The notes under the pieces were generated by a model. That model did no database searches. It was not told the DNA's origin and saw only the letters and a list, made by a program, of their open reading frames with translations. Positions 18,917 through 26,971 of a stretch of 64,000 nucleotides of DNA are shown one piece after another; within the stretch, counting starts at the first letter, position 1; every line of letters begins with the position of its first letter. A program made the position numbers and the translations under genes. This stretch comes from Aminobacter niigataensis (GTDB lineage: Bacteria > Pseudomonadota > Alphaproteobacteria > Rhizobiales > Rhizobiaceae), in contig NZ_JACHOT010000004.1 of NCBI RefSeq assembly GCF_014200015.1, forward strand, positions 1-64,000, read 5' to 3'.

Positions 18917-18963
18917 TTGGATACTATCTTGTATCAAAAAATGCTTGTCAATGGATACAATCG
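18917..18963. promoter_or_regulatory. divergent promoter/operator region between isomerase paralogue and glcB
   Basis: On the minus strand TTGACA (18946-18951), 17 bp, then GATAGT (18923-18928) forms a sigma-70-type promoter for the isomerase/PuuE genes. An inverted repeat TTGGATAC-tatctt-GTATCAA (18917-18937) covers its -10 box. A second motif CAATGGATACAATCG (18949-18963) touches the -35 side and lies toward glcB. Operators over the -10 box fit repression by the GntR regulator. The assignment is inference. Confidence 0.65.
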
Positions 18964-19020
18964 CTGTCATCACCATCGTACAGAACTGCCCGCCTCTCGC
19001 GCGTATCGAAGGAGCACCCC

Positions 19021-21198
19021 ATGACCAAGACCTATGAAAGCGTCGCCGGCCTTTCAGTCCATCCGGCGCTGCGCGCCTTCGTCGACACCGAGGTGCTGCC
19101 TTCGGCGCGCCTCGAGCCGGCAGCATTCTGGGCCGGCCTTGCCGAGATCATCCGCGACCTCGCGCCCAGGCATCACGAGCTGCTCGCCATACGCGGCGAC
19201 CTCCAGGCCAGGATCGACACCTGGCATCGCGACCGCAAGGGCCAGGGGCATGACGCCGCCGGCTACGAGCAGTTCCTGCGCGAGATCGGCTATCTGGTTC
19301 CCGCACCGGCCGCCGACGCCTATCAGGTCGCGACCAAGAACGTCGACGCCGAGATTGGCACCATCGCCGGCCCGCAGCTGGTGGTGCCGCTGTCCAATGC
19401 GCGCTACGCCCTCAACGCCGCCAATGCGCGCTGGGGTTCGCTCTACGACGCGTTCTACAGCACCGATGCCATCGCCGAGACCGACGGTGCCGAGCGCAGC
19501 AAGACCTTCAATCCCGTTCGCGCGAGCCGCGTCATCGCCTGCGTTCGCGAATTCCTCGACCTGGCCGTACCGCTGGCCCAGGGCAGCCATGCCGACGCCA
19601 CCAGCTATATCGTCGAGCGCGGCAAGCTGCAGGTGAGCCTCGCCGACGGTAGCAAGACCGGGCTCAAGTCGGCTGGCCAGCTTGCCGGCTTCACCGGACC
19701 GCGCCATGAGCCGAAGAGCGTGCTGTTGGTCAACAACGGCCTGCATATCGAACTGGTGTTCGACCGCGAGCATGCGGTCGGCGCGCTCGACGCAGCCGGC
19801 ATATCCAACGTGGTCATCGAGGCCGCGGTCTCGATCATCATGGACCTCGAGGACGCGGTTTCAGCCGTCGACGCCGACGACAAGGTTGCGGTCTACCGCA
19901 GCTGGCAGCGCCTGATGGACGGCAGCCTGAGCTCCGAGTTCACCAAGGACGGCAAGACCGTCACGCGCCGCCTGGTCGAAGACCGTGTCTTCACCGCGCC
20001 CGGCGGTGGCGAGCTTGTGCTCCACGGCCGCTCGACGATGCTGGTGCGCAATGTCGGCCACCACATGTTCACCGACGCCGTGCTCGACGAAGCCGGCAAC
20101 CCGGTGCCCGAGGCGATCCTCGACGCCGCCATCACGGTAGCTAGCGCGGCGCAGGACATCCGCGGCGAGAACGCCGTGCGCAACAGCCGCACCGGTTCGG
20201 TCTATGTCGTGAAGCCCAAGATGCACGGCCCCGACGAGGTCGGCCTGTCGGATGCGCTGTTCAAGCGCATCGAGGAACTCGTCGGCCTGCCCAAATACAC
20301 CATGAAGATCGGCGTCATGGACGAAGAGCGCCGCACCTCGGCCAACCTTGCCGCCTGCCTTTCCAAGGTGCGCGACCGCACGGTGTTCATCAACACCGGT
20401 TTCCTCGACCGCACCGGCGACGAGATCCACACCTCGATGGAAGCCGGCCCGATGCAGCGCAAGGCCGAGATGGCATCGGCGACCTGGCTCAAGGCCTATG
20501 AGGCGAACAATGTCGATGTCGGCATTGCCCGCAACCTTCCCGGCCGCGCCCAGATCGACAAGGGCATGTGGGCGGCACCCGACCAGATGGCGGGACTGAT
20601 CGAGAAGAAGGTCGCCCACCCCGGCGCCGGTGCCAGCACGGCTTGGGTGCCGACGCCAACGGCGGCGGTGCTGCACGCCATGCACTATCACCTGGTCGAC
20701 GTGGCAGCCGTCCAAGACCAGCTGCGCGGCAAGGAGCAGACGTCGCTCGCCGACCTTCTGACCATTCCGCTGGCAACGCGCAGCTACTCGGCCGAGGAGA
20801 TCAAGGCTGAGTTGGAAAACAATCTGCAGGGCCTGCTCGGCTATGTCGTGCGCTGGGTCGGCCAGGGCGTCGGCGTGTCGACGGTGCCCGACCTCGACAA
20901 TGTGCGGCTGATGGAAGACCGCGCCACTTTGCGCATCGCCAGCCAGCATGTCGCCAACTGGCTGCACCACGGCATCGTCAGCGAAGGGCAGGTGCGCGAG
21001 ACGATGCAGCGCATGGCCGCCGTAGTCGACAGGCAGAATGCCGCGACGGAAGGCTACAAGCCACTGGCGCCCGGCTTCGACAGCCCGGCCTTCAAGGCGG
21101 CTGAAGACCTGGTGTTCACCGGCCGCACCCAGCCGAACGGCTATACCGAGCATGTGCTGCATGCCCGCCGCCGCGAGGCCAAGGCGCTTTCCGCCTGA
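19021..21198 (+). CDS. glcB: malate synthase G
   Basis: GlcB condenses glyoxylate with acetyl-CoA to malate in the cytosol, allowing growth on glyoxylate-yielding compounds such as glycolate or ureides. The 725-residue length is typical of the G isoform. Clear signature segments are IIMDLEDAVSAVDADDK, KPKMHGPDEV, IGVMDEERRTSANL, FINTGFLDRTGDEIHTSMEAG and GAGASTAWVPTPTAA. It starts at the ATG at 19021 after AAGGAGCACCCC, a good ribosome binding site. The shared upstream region with TGGATACAA motifs suggests co-regulation with the neighbouring ureide-type genes, giving it the job of disposing of their glyoxylate. It ends at a strong terminator. Confidence 0.97.
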   Translation: MTKTYESVAGLSVHPALRAFVDTEVLPSARLEPAAFWAGLAEIIRDLAPRHHELLAIRGDLQARIDTWHRDRKGQGHDAAGYEQFLREIGYLVPAPAADAYQVATKNVDAEIGTIAGPQLVVPLSNARYALNAANARWGSLYDAFYSTDAIAETDGAERSKTFNPVRASRVIACVREFLDLAVPLAQGSHADATSYIVERGKLQVSLADGSKTGLKSAGQLAGFTGPRHEPKSVLLVNNGLHIELVFDREHAVGALDAAGISNVVIEAAVSIIMDLEDAVSAVDADDKVAVYRSWQRLMDGSLSSEFTKDGKTVTRRLVEDRVFTAPGGGELVLHGRSTMLVRNVGHHMFTDAVLDEAGNPVPEAILDAAITVASAAQDIRGENAVRNSRTGSVYVVKPKMHGPDEVGLSDALFKRIEELVGLPKYTMKIGVMDEERRTSANLAACLSKVRDRTVFINTGFLDRTGDEIHTSMEAGPMQRKAEMASATWLKAYEANNVDVGIARNLPGRAQIDKGMWAAPDQMAGLIEKKVAHPGAGASTAWVPTPTAAVLHAMHYHLVDVAAVQDQLRGKEQTSLADLLTIPLATRSYSAEEIKAELENNLQGLLGYVVRWVGQGVGVSTVPDLDNVRLMEDRATLRIASQHVANWLHHGIVSEGQVRETMQRMAAVVDRQNAATEGYKPLAPGFDSPAFKAAEDLVFTGRTQPNGYTEHVLHARRREAKALSA

Positions 21199-21221
21199 TC
21201 AGGCAAGTTATCTTTGCCGAA

Positions 21222-21250
21222 GGCCCCGTTCACCGAGCGGGGCCTTTTTT
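21222..21250 (+). terminator. rho-independent terminator of glcB
   Basis: A 7-bp stem GGCCCCG / CGGGGCC with a 9-base loop runs directly into TTTTTT, 24 bp after the glcB stop. Confidence 0.9.
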
Positions 21251-21333
21251 GCATGAGCAAGTCCTATCGCCAGTTGCACTGGTCGGCACGCTGTCGGAAT
21301 GTCGGTCGACGCAGCATCGACCGGGAGTGCATC

Positions 21334-22887
21334 ATGGGCACCGGAATCCACCACATCACGCTCATCACCCGCAAGGTGCAGGCCAATGTCGATTTCTATG
21401 TCGGCTTCCTCGGCCTGCGGCTGGTCAAGCAGACCGGCGGCTATGAGGATGCCACCCAGCTGCACCTGTTCTACGGCGACGGTGCTGCCAGCCCGGGCTC
21501 GCTGATTACCTTCCTGGTTTGGGAGGATGGTGCCCGGGGGCGTGTCGGCCATGGCCAGCCGAGCGAGATTTCGCTCGCCATCGAACCGTCGAGCATCGGC
21601 TTCTGGCTGACCCGGGCGCTCTCCCACCATGTCGAGATATCGGGCCCCGTCGACGAGATGGGCGAACCAACGCTCAGGCTCAAGGACCCCGACGGGGTGA
21701 TCGTCAAGCTCGTCGGCGTCAGTGGCTTTGCGGCGCCCGAAATCTGGGAGGGCAGCGGCGTGCCCGCCGAACACGCGATCCGGCGCATCCGCGGCGCCAC
21801 GATCATGAGCGAGGTGCCGGAACTGACCGAGAGCTTCGTCACTCGGCATTTCAGCTATCAGCCGATGCAAAGCACCGAGTTCATCCGGCGCCTTGTCTCC
21901 GACAGCGGCGACATCATCGACATCAGGGATGCCAAGGGTTTCTGGACGAGCGCGCCGGGCACCGGCACCATCGACCACATCGCCTTTCGCGCCAGGGACA
22001 CCGACGAGGTGGAGCGGGTGCATGGCGAACTCGCCTCCAGCAACTCAACCATCACCAATGTCCACGACCGCAAATATTTCTACTCGCTCTATGTGCGCGA
22101 GCCGGGCGGCACCCTGTTCGAACTGGCGACGGACGGTCCCGGCATGGCGATCGACGAACCGGTCGAAACGATGGGCACGCAGCTCTTCGTGCCACCGGAA
22201 CGTGCCGACAAGATCGGCGAGCTGCTGACAATGCTGCCACAGTTCTCCTGGCCCGGCGAGGAGCGGGTGATCTATCGCGACCTGCCCTTCGTCCACCGTT
22301 TCTATACGCCGGGAAATGCCGACGGCAGCGTCATCGTCCTGCTGCACGGGTCGGGCGGCAACGAAACCAGCCTGCTGCCGTTTGCGGCCAAGGCAGCACC
22401 ACGCGCGACACTGCTCGCCCTGCGCGGCCGCGCCACCGACGAGGGCACGCCGCGCTGGTTCCGCCGCCTTTCAGCAAGCAAATTCGACCAGGCCGACATC
22501 AGGTCGGAGGCCGAAGCGCTCGCCGCTTTCATCGAGGATGCCGTGGATGCCTACCGCATCGATCCCGAGAAGCTCGTCTTCCTCGGGCATTCCAACGGCG
22601 CCAACATGATCGCCGCAACCATGCTGCTGCACCCGCACCTGATCCGACGCGCCGTGCTGCTTCGGCCAGCCATGGTGCTCGAGCAACCTCCGGCCGCCGA
22701 TTTGTCGGATGTCGAAGCCCTGCTCGTTGCCGGCAACGTCGACGTGTTCAGCAATTTCGGCCCTGACCTCGCCGGCCTGCTGCGCCACGCCGGCGCCAAT
22801 GTCGACGCCCGCACGATCCCGTCCGGTCACGCATTCGAGGCGGCCGATGTCGAGATCGTCAGGGACTGGCTCGCAGCGCGCGGCTGA
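21334..22887 (+). CDS. ring-cleaving dioxygenase-like VOC protein fused to an alpha/beta-hydrolase (MhqO-MhqD-like)
   Basis: This 517-residue protein has three domains. Two vicinal oxygen chelate modules come first: about 1-130 starting GIHHITLITRKVQANVDFY, and about 150-290 with TIDHIAFRARD and GGTLFELATDGPG. A serine hydrolase follows from about 310, with oxyanion segment LLHGSGGNE, nucleophile GHSNGAN and catalytic His in SGHAFE. The halves resemble MhqO (glyoxalase/dioxygenase) and MhqD (carboxylesterase), which are separate proteins in Bacillus and respond to quinones. I start at ATG 21334 after GGGAG; the frame is open from 21214. A role in quinone or electrophile detoxification is inferred from these families. 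Confidence 0.82.
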   Translation: MGTGIHHITLITRKVQANVDFYVGFLGLRLVKQTGGYEDATQLHLFYGDGAASPGSLITFLVWEDGARGRVGHGQPSEISLAIEPSSIGFWLTRALSHHVEISGPVDEMGEPTLRLKDPDGVIVKLVGVSGFAAPEIWEGSGVPAEHAIRRIRGATIMSEVPELTESFVTRHFSYQPMQSTEFIRRLVSDSGDIIDIRDAKGFWTSAPGTGTIDHIAFRARDTDEVERVHGELASSNSTITNVHDRKYFYSLYVREPGGTLFELATDGPGMAIDEPVETMGTQLFVPPERADKIGELLTMLPQFSWPGEERVIYRDLPFVHRFYTPGNADGSVIVLLHGSGGNETSLLPFAAKAAPRATLLALRGRATDEGTPRWFRRLSASKFDQADIRSEAEALAAFIEDAVDAYRIDPEKLVFLGHSNGANMIAATMLLHPHLIRRAVLLRPAMVLEQPPAADLSDVEALLVAGNVDVFSNFGPDLAGLLRHAGANVDARTIPSGHAFEAADVEIVRDWLAARG

Positions 22888-22924
22888 AAGCACGGGCGGC
22901 GCGGCACCCTTCAGGCTGTCGGCC

Positions 22925-23245
22925 TCAGTACTGTTCGCGCGGCAGGTGCACGACCAGCCCGTCGAGCGCCTCCGACATCTTGAGCTGGCAGGTCAGGCGG
23001 CTGCGCTCCGTCGGGTTCATCAGGCATTCGATCATGCCCTGCTCGGAATCGTCGGGCGCTGGCAGGCGTTCGGTCCAGCTGTCGTCGATGTAGCAGTGGC
23101 AGGTGCCGCAGGCGCAGGAACCGCCGCATTCGGCGAGGATCTGGTCGATGCCGTTGGCGACAGCCACCGACATGACACTCTGGCCTTGCTGGGCTGTGAG
23201 TTCGGTCGCCTGTCCGTCGGCGTCGATGAAGGTTACGCGGTACAT
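22925..23245 (-). CDS. 2Fe-2S ferredoxin (adrenodoxin/putidaredoxin-type)
   Basis: This 106-residue electron carrier is of the vertebrate-type ferredoxin family. Cluster ligands are Cys40, Cys46, Cys49 and Cys86 (ECGGSCACGTCHC and LTCQL); Cys44 and Cys51 are extra. The motif MIECL and the segment after it match putidaredoxin-like proteins that feed P450s. It follows the cytochrome P450 gene by 15 bp on the same strand, so it is almost certainly that enzyme's redox partner. No ferredoxin reductase gene is present in the window. It converges with the VOC-hydrolase gene. Confidence 0.93.
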   Translation of the reverse strand: MYRVTFIDADGQATELTAQQGQSVMSVAVANGIDQILAECGGSCACGTCHCYIDDSWTERLPAPDDSEQGMIECLMNPTERSRLTCQLKMSEALDGLVVHLPREQY

Positions 23246-23260
23246 CAGAAATCTCCGGGA

Positions 23261-24514
23261 TCAGGCAGGCGTGAAAGCCAGGCGCAGCGCCTTGGGGCCG
23301 CGTACCGACAGGCCGCGCTTGTATTGCGGCTCGGCATCGACCAGCGAAACCGACGACAGGCGCTTGAGCAAGGTGGTGAAGATCACCTCCATGTCGAGCC
23401 GCGCCAGATGGTTGCCGAGGCAGAAGTGGGCGCCGCCACCAAAGGCGAGGTGCCGGTTGGGGTTGCGGCCGGCATCGAAGACATCGGCATCGTCGCCGAA
23501 GGCTGCCGGGTCGCGATTGGCCGCACCATAGAGCAGGCCGAACTTGGTGCCGCGCGGAAACGACTTGCCGCCGACCACGCAGTCGGCCGTCGCGTAGCGG
23601 TGGAAGAAGGGCAGCGGCGATTCGAAACGGAACATCTCCTGGATCGCGGTGTGGATCAGGCCGGGGTCGGCCTTGAGCCGCGCCATCTGGTCGGGAAAGC
23701 GCAGCATCGCATGCATGCCCGAGCCGAGCACGTCGATGGTCGAGCCATGGCCGGCCATCAGGATCAGCATGCAGGTCGACACCAGCTCATCCTCGTTGAG
23801 CTGGCCGGCGTCCTGCGCCGCCATCAGGCGGGTGATCAGGTCCTCCTGCGGCGCGGCGCGGCGCTCGGCCATCAGCTTGAGCAGATAGTGGTAGAACTCG
23901 GTCGTTGCCTGCTCGGCCAGCGCCTTGCGCTCGTCGGAGCGATCGATGTCGAAGAACTGCACCACACGCTCCGACCAGACGCGCAACTGTGGGCAATCCT
24001 CGTCGGGCACGCCGAGCACCCGGCCGATGATGTGGCCCGGAACCTGGGAGGCAAGCTCCTCGACGAAGTCGATCTCGCCCTTGTCGATCAGGCTGTCGAC
24101 GAGCCTGTCGACGAAGCTCTGGATCATCGTGCGCTGGCGCGCGATGAAGGCCGGCGTGAACTCGCGAAACACCTGCTTGCGCAGCCGGTCATGCACAGGA
24201 CCGTCGCTGTCGAGCATGGAGAACTGCACGAAGCGCTGGTGATGCGGCATGTCGAGCCAGTTCTGCAGGCGCTTCTGCTCGGTGATCTCTTCCTCGGACA
24301 TGAAGAATTCGGGCGAGCGCACCATCGCGTTGTCGCGGGCGATGCCTGCGACATCGTCGAAGCGCGTCACCAGCCACATGTCGAAATCGGCGAAGAACTG
24401 CGGCTCGCCCTTGTCGCGCAGCGCCGCATAGGCGGGATAGGGATTCTGGGCGAAGGTGGCTGACAATGGCTCGAAAGCCGTGCCGTGTTCGCTTGCCTTT
24501 GGGGTAGCGGTCAT
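23261..24514 (-). CDS. cytochrome P450
   Basis: This 417-residue soluble bacterial P450 monooxygenase has its heme-ligand Cys near residue 365 in FGGGAHFCLGNHLARLD. The I-helix reads MAGHGST, and the K-helix ExxR is EMFR. The I-helix normally ends in an AG-x-[DE]-T pattern; here it is AGHGS-T with Gly-Ser in place of the acid, which may alter proton delivery. Electrons should come from the adjacent ferredoxin. The substrate is unknown. It is divergent from an AraC regulator 172 bp away, which is its likely activator. Confidence 0.92.
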   Translation of the reverse strand: MTATPKASEHGTAFEPLSATFAQNPYPAYAALRDKGEPQFFADFDMWLVTRFDDVAGIARDNAMVRSPEFFMSEEEITEQKRLQNWLDMPHHQRFVQFSMLDSDGPVHDRLRKQVFREFTPAFIARQRTMIQSFVDRLVDSLIDKGEIDFVEELASQVPGHIIGRVLGVPDEDCPQLRVWSERVVQFFDIDRSDERKALAEQATTEFYHYLLKLMAERRAAPQEDLITRLMAAQDAGQLNEDELVSTCMLILMAGHGSTIDVLGSGMHAMLRFPDQMARLKADPGLIHTAIQEMFRFESPLPFFHRYATADCVVGGKSFPRGTKFGLLYGAANRDPAAFGDDADVFDAGRNPNRHLAFGGGAHFCLGNHLARLDMEVIFTTLLKRLSSVSLVDAEPQYKRGLSVRGPKALRLAFTPA

Positions 24515-24686
24515 CCAACGCTCCAGTCATGGATTTTGGGCAGCAAGTATGCCGCCACCATCCAGTCTAATGGCAATGGCGGCGAGATGAATGCATGCCC
24601 CTCGCACATTGCTGGATAAAACTCGCATCACGAGTTGCAGGCAGATACAATGGATCTGGCCCTTTCAAACCTACCCCTGCGCAAAA

Positions 24687-25532
24687 ATGACGACCAAGAC
24701 GGACGAAAGAAACGCGATCTTCTTCCACACGCCGGGCCGGCATGCGGACGCCTATCCCTACAAGATTCTGGTTGCCGGCCGCACGCGTTTCGGCCATCGC
24801 GACGGCTTCGTCTCGCGGCGCTTCCACCACCACACACTGATCTGCACGCTGTCAGGTCTCGGCCTGATCGAGATCGGCGGCAACAGGGTCGCGGCCGGGC
24901 CGCAAACGATCGCCTGGCTGGACACGTCGATGCAATATGCCCATGGCTGCCATCCCGAGGCCGACCACTGGCGCTATCTCTGGATGAGCATCGAGGGCCA
25001 CGGGCTCGATGCAGTCTTCTCGTTTCTGCGCGTCGCCGGCAATCCGCTGTTTGCCACCGCCAGCGACGGCAGTGCGGCCGGCTTCGAGCGTGCCATCCAA
25101 AATCTCGCCCGGCGGGGGCAGACGACCGACGCCATTTCCAGCGCCGTCGTCGCCCAGCTGGTCGAAACGCTTGTCGCCGAACGTGGCGAGCAGGACAGCT
25201 CGGAGGACCGGGGCGAACGCGTGCTGCGGGTGATGCGCGAGGTGCGCGCCGACATCGCGCGCAACTGGCCAATCGAGGAACTGGCTGCGATCTCCAGCCT
25301 CAGCGCCTCGCAACTGCACCGGCAGTTCAAGCAAAAGACCGGCACGACGCCGATGGACTGGATCCGCCACGAGCGCATGAACCTTGCCAAGCGCCTGCTG
25401 ATCGCACCCGACGTCAAGATTGCCATGGTGGCGCTGAATTGCGGCTATGCCGATCCCTATCATTTCAGCCGCGACTTCCGCCGCATCGCCGGCCAGTCGC
25501 CAAGCGAATTCAGGCGCGCGCAGGGGCAATAG
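24687..25532 (+). CDS. AraC-family transcriptional regulator
   Basis: This 281-residue regulator has an N-terminal cupin-like AraC ligand domain (residues about 30-130) and a C-terminal double helix-turn-helix (about 180-278). The latter has LAAISSLSASQLHRQFKQKT and VALNCGYADPYHFSRDFRRI. The ATG at 24687 follows an A-rich stretch without a strong Shine-Dalgarno; an upstream ATG at 24591 would add 32 residues that do not look domain-like. It is divergent from the P450-ferredoxin pair and 99 bp upstream of the DDAH gene, so it may control either. Confidence 0.87.
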   Translation: MTTKTDERNAIFFHTPGRHADAYPYKILVAGRTRFGHRDGFVSRRFHHHTLICTLSGLGLIEIGGNRVAAGPQTIAWLDTSMQYAHGCHPEADHWRYLWMSIEGHGLDAVFSFLRVAGNPLFATASDGSAAGFERAIQNLARRGQTTDAISSAVVAQLVETLVAERGEQDSSEDRGERVLRVMREVRADIARNWPIEELAAISSLSASQLHRQFKQKTGTTPMDWIRHERMNLAKRLLIAPDVKIAMVALNCGYADPYHFSRDFRRIAGQSPSEFRRAQGQ

Positions 25533-25631
25533 CGGCACGACCATCATCGCTGGCCCATTGCCTCCCCGTCGACATGCAACGCCGTTTCGGGCAGGCTGCA
25601 ACCCTCGCCCTATCAGCACGAGCGCACCGAG

Positions 25632-26435
25632 ATGACGTCCAAGCCAGCGGTCTACGAATTCACAGCGGCCATCGTGCGCGAGCCGGCGCGATCGGTGGTC
25701 AACGGCCTGCGCGCCGACGACCGCGGCAACCCGACCCATGACGGCGTGAAGGCCGAGCATACCGCCTACATCGCGGCAATGCGCGTGGCAGGCGTCGAAG
25801 TGACGGTGCTGCCGGCGCTGGAAAACTTCCCGGATTCGATCTTCGTCGAGGACCCGGCGCTGGTGTTTCCCGAAGGGGCGATCCTGCTCCGCCCCGGTGC
25901 CGAGACGCGCGTCAGGGAAACCGCCGAGATCGCGCCGACGCTGCGCGACATGTTCGTCACCGTGCTCGACCTGCCCTCGCCCGGCTTCGCCGACGGCGGC
26001 GACGTGCTGACGACGCCCAGGAGCGTGATGATCGGGCTGTCGGCCCGCACCGACCGCGCCGGCGCCGAAGGCCTGATCGCCAGCCTGGCGAGGCTCGGAC
26101 GCAAGGGAGAGGTCGTGCAGACGCCGGAAGGTGTGCTGCATTTCAAGAGCGACTGTTCACTGCTCGACAGCGAGACCATGCTGTCGACAAAGCGGCTGGC
26201 GCGTTCGGGCGTGTTCAAGGATTTTCGCGAGGTGCTCATCCCCGAGGGCGAGGAGCCCGCCGCCAATGCGCTGCGCGTCAACGACGTGGTGATGGTCGGG
26301 GCCGATTACCCCCGGACCATCGAGATGCTCGACAAGCTCGGCTACAAGGTGGTTGCCCTCAAGACCACCGAGATCGGCAAGATCGACGCCGGCCTGTCCT
26401 GCATGTCGCTGCGCTGGCATCGCGGCCAGCTCTAG
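25632..26435 (+). CDS. dimethylarginine dimethylaminohydrolase (DDAH)
   Basis: This 267-residue amidinotransferase-fold enzyme of the DDAH family hydrolyses N-omega-methylated arginines to citrulline and methylamines. Visible active-site parts are FVEDPALV (substrate-binding Asp), the catalytic His in VLHFKSDCS, and the nucleophilic Cys near residue 257 in GLSCMSLRW. Arginine deiminase and other guanidine hydrolases share the fold, but the size and the C-terminal CxSLR pattern favour DDAH. It lies between the AraC gene and the cobalamin riboswitch with no further catabolic partner next to it. Confidence 0.88.
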   Translation: MTSKPAVYEFTAAIVREPARSVVNGLRADDRGNPTHDGVKAEHTAYIAAMRVAGVEVTVLPALENFPDSIFVEDPALVFPEGAILLRPGAETRVRETAEIAPTLRDMFVTVLDLPSPGFADGGDVLTTPRSVMIGLSARTDRAGAEGLIASLARLGRKGEVVQTPEGVLHFKSDCSLLDSETMLSTKRLARSGVFKDFREVLIPEGEEPAANALRVNDVVMVGADYPRTIEMLDKLGYKVVALKTTEIGKIDAGLSCMSLRWHRGQL

Positions 26436-26564
26436 AGATCGCCATGCTGGTCCCGGGCGGCAGCAAGTATAGGTCAAGCTTCGCCACAATGTAGGGATCG
26501 CGACAACGAGGCGGACCGTTTGCGACAATCGCGATCAACGAGACGTCCGACAGTAACAGATCAA

Positions 26565-26594
26565 TTGACAAGGCTTCCGCCGACTGTCTAGTTT
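26565..26594 (+). promoter_or_regulatory. candidate promoter of the B12 uptake operon
   Basis: A consensus -35 TTGACA (26565-26570) is followed at 17-18 bp by CTAGTTT, a weak -10. Transcription would start just before the first paired stem of the cobalamin riboswitch at 26600. No other match of this quality is near. Confidence 0.5.
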
Positions 26595-26599
26595 CGATC

Positions 26600-26782
26600 C
26601 CGGAATCGGTTCCACCGAGAGGTGGATGAAAAGGGAACACGGTGAGGCCGAAGGCCAAATCCGCGACTGCCCCCGCAACTGTAACCGTTGAGCCTCTTCC
26701 ATCATGCCACTGAACGCATTCGTGCGTTCGGGAAGGCGGAAAAAGGCGATGACACGGAAGTCAGGAGACCTGCCCGTTCCGG
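26600..26782 (+). promoter_or_regulatory. cobalamin (adenosylcobalamin) riboswitch
   Basis: The closing stem is CCGGAA (26600-26605) with TTCCGG (26777-26782). Inside are the conserved blocks: GGTTCC...GGGAAC, then CCGCGACTGCCCCCGCAACT, ATGCCACTG (26704-26712), and the B12 box GAAGTCAGGAGACCTGCC (26757-26774). The family binds coenzyme B12 and shuts down expression of the gene downstream when B12 is plentiful. A hairpin CCACGGG/CCCGTGG at 26797-26829 follows and may belong to the expression platform; it has no T tract, so control of translation is more likely than termination. Confidence 0.95.
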
Positions 26783-26971
26783 TCACCCATGCTTGTCCAC
26801 GGGGTGTGGTCAGGCGCGGTCGCCCGTGGCGGTGACATTGAAAAGTGTTGCCGCATGCGGAAGGCCGCCGGGTCGATCTTGTCCCAAAGTCTGCCTGCCG
26901 ACCTGTCTTGCCTGCGGTTTGGAAAACGGGTGCGATGCTTGTCGCGCCCACCGAACCATTTGGGGGCAGAA

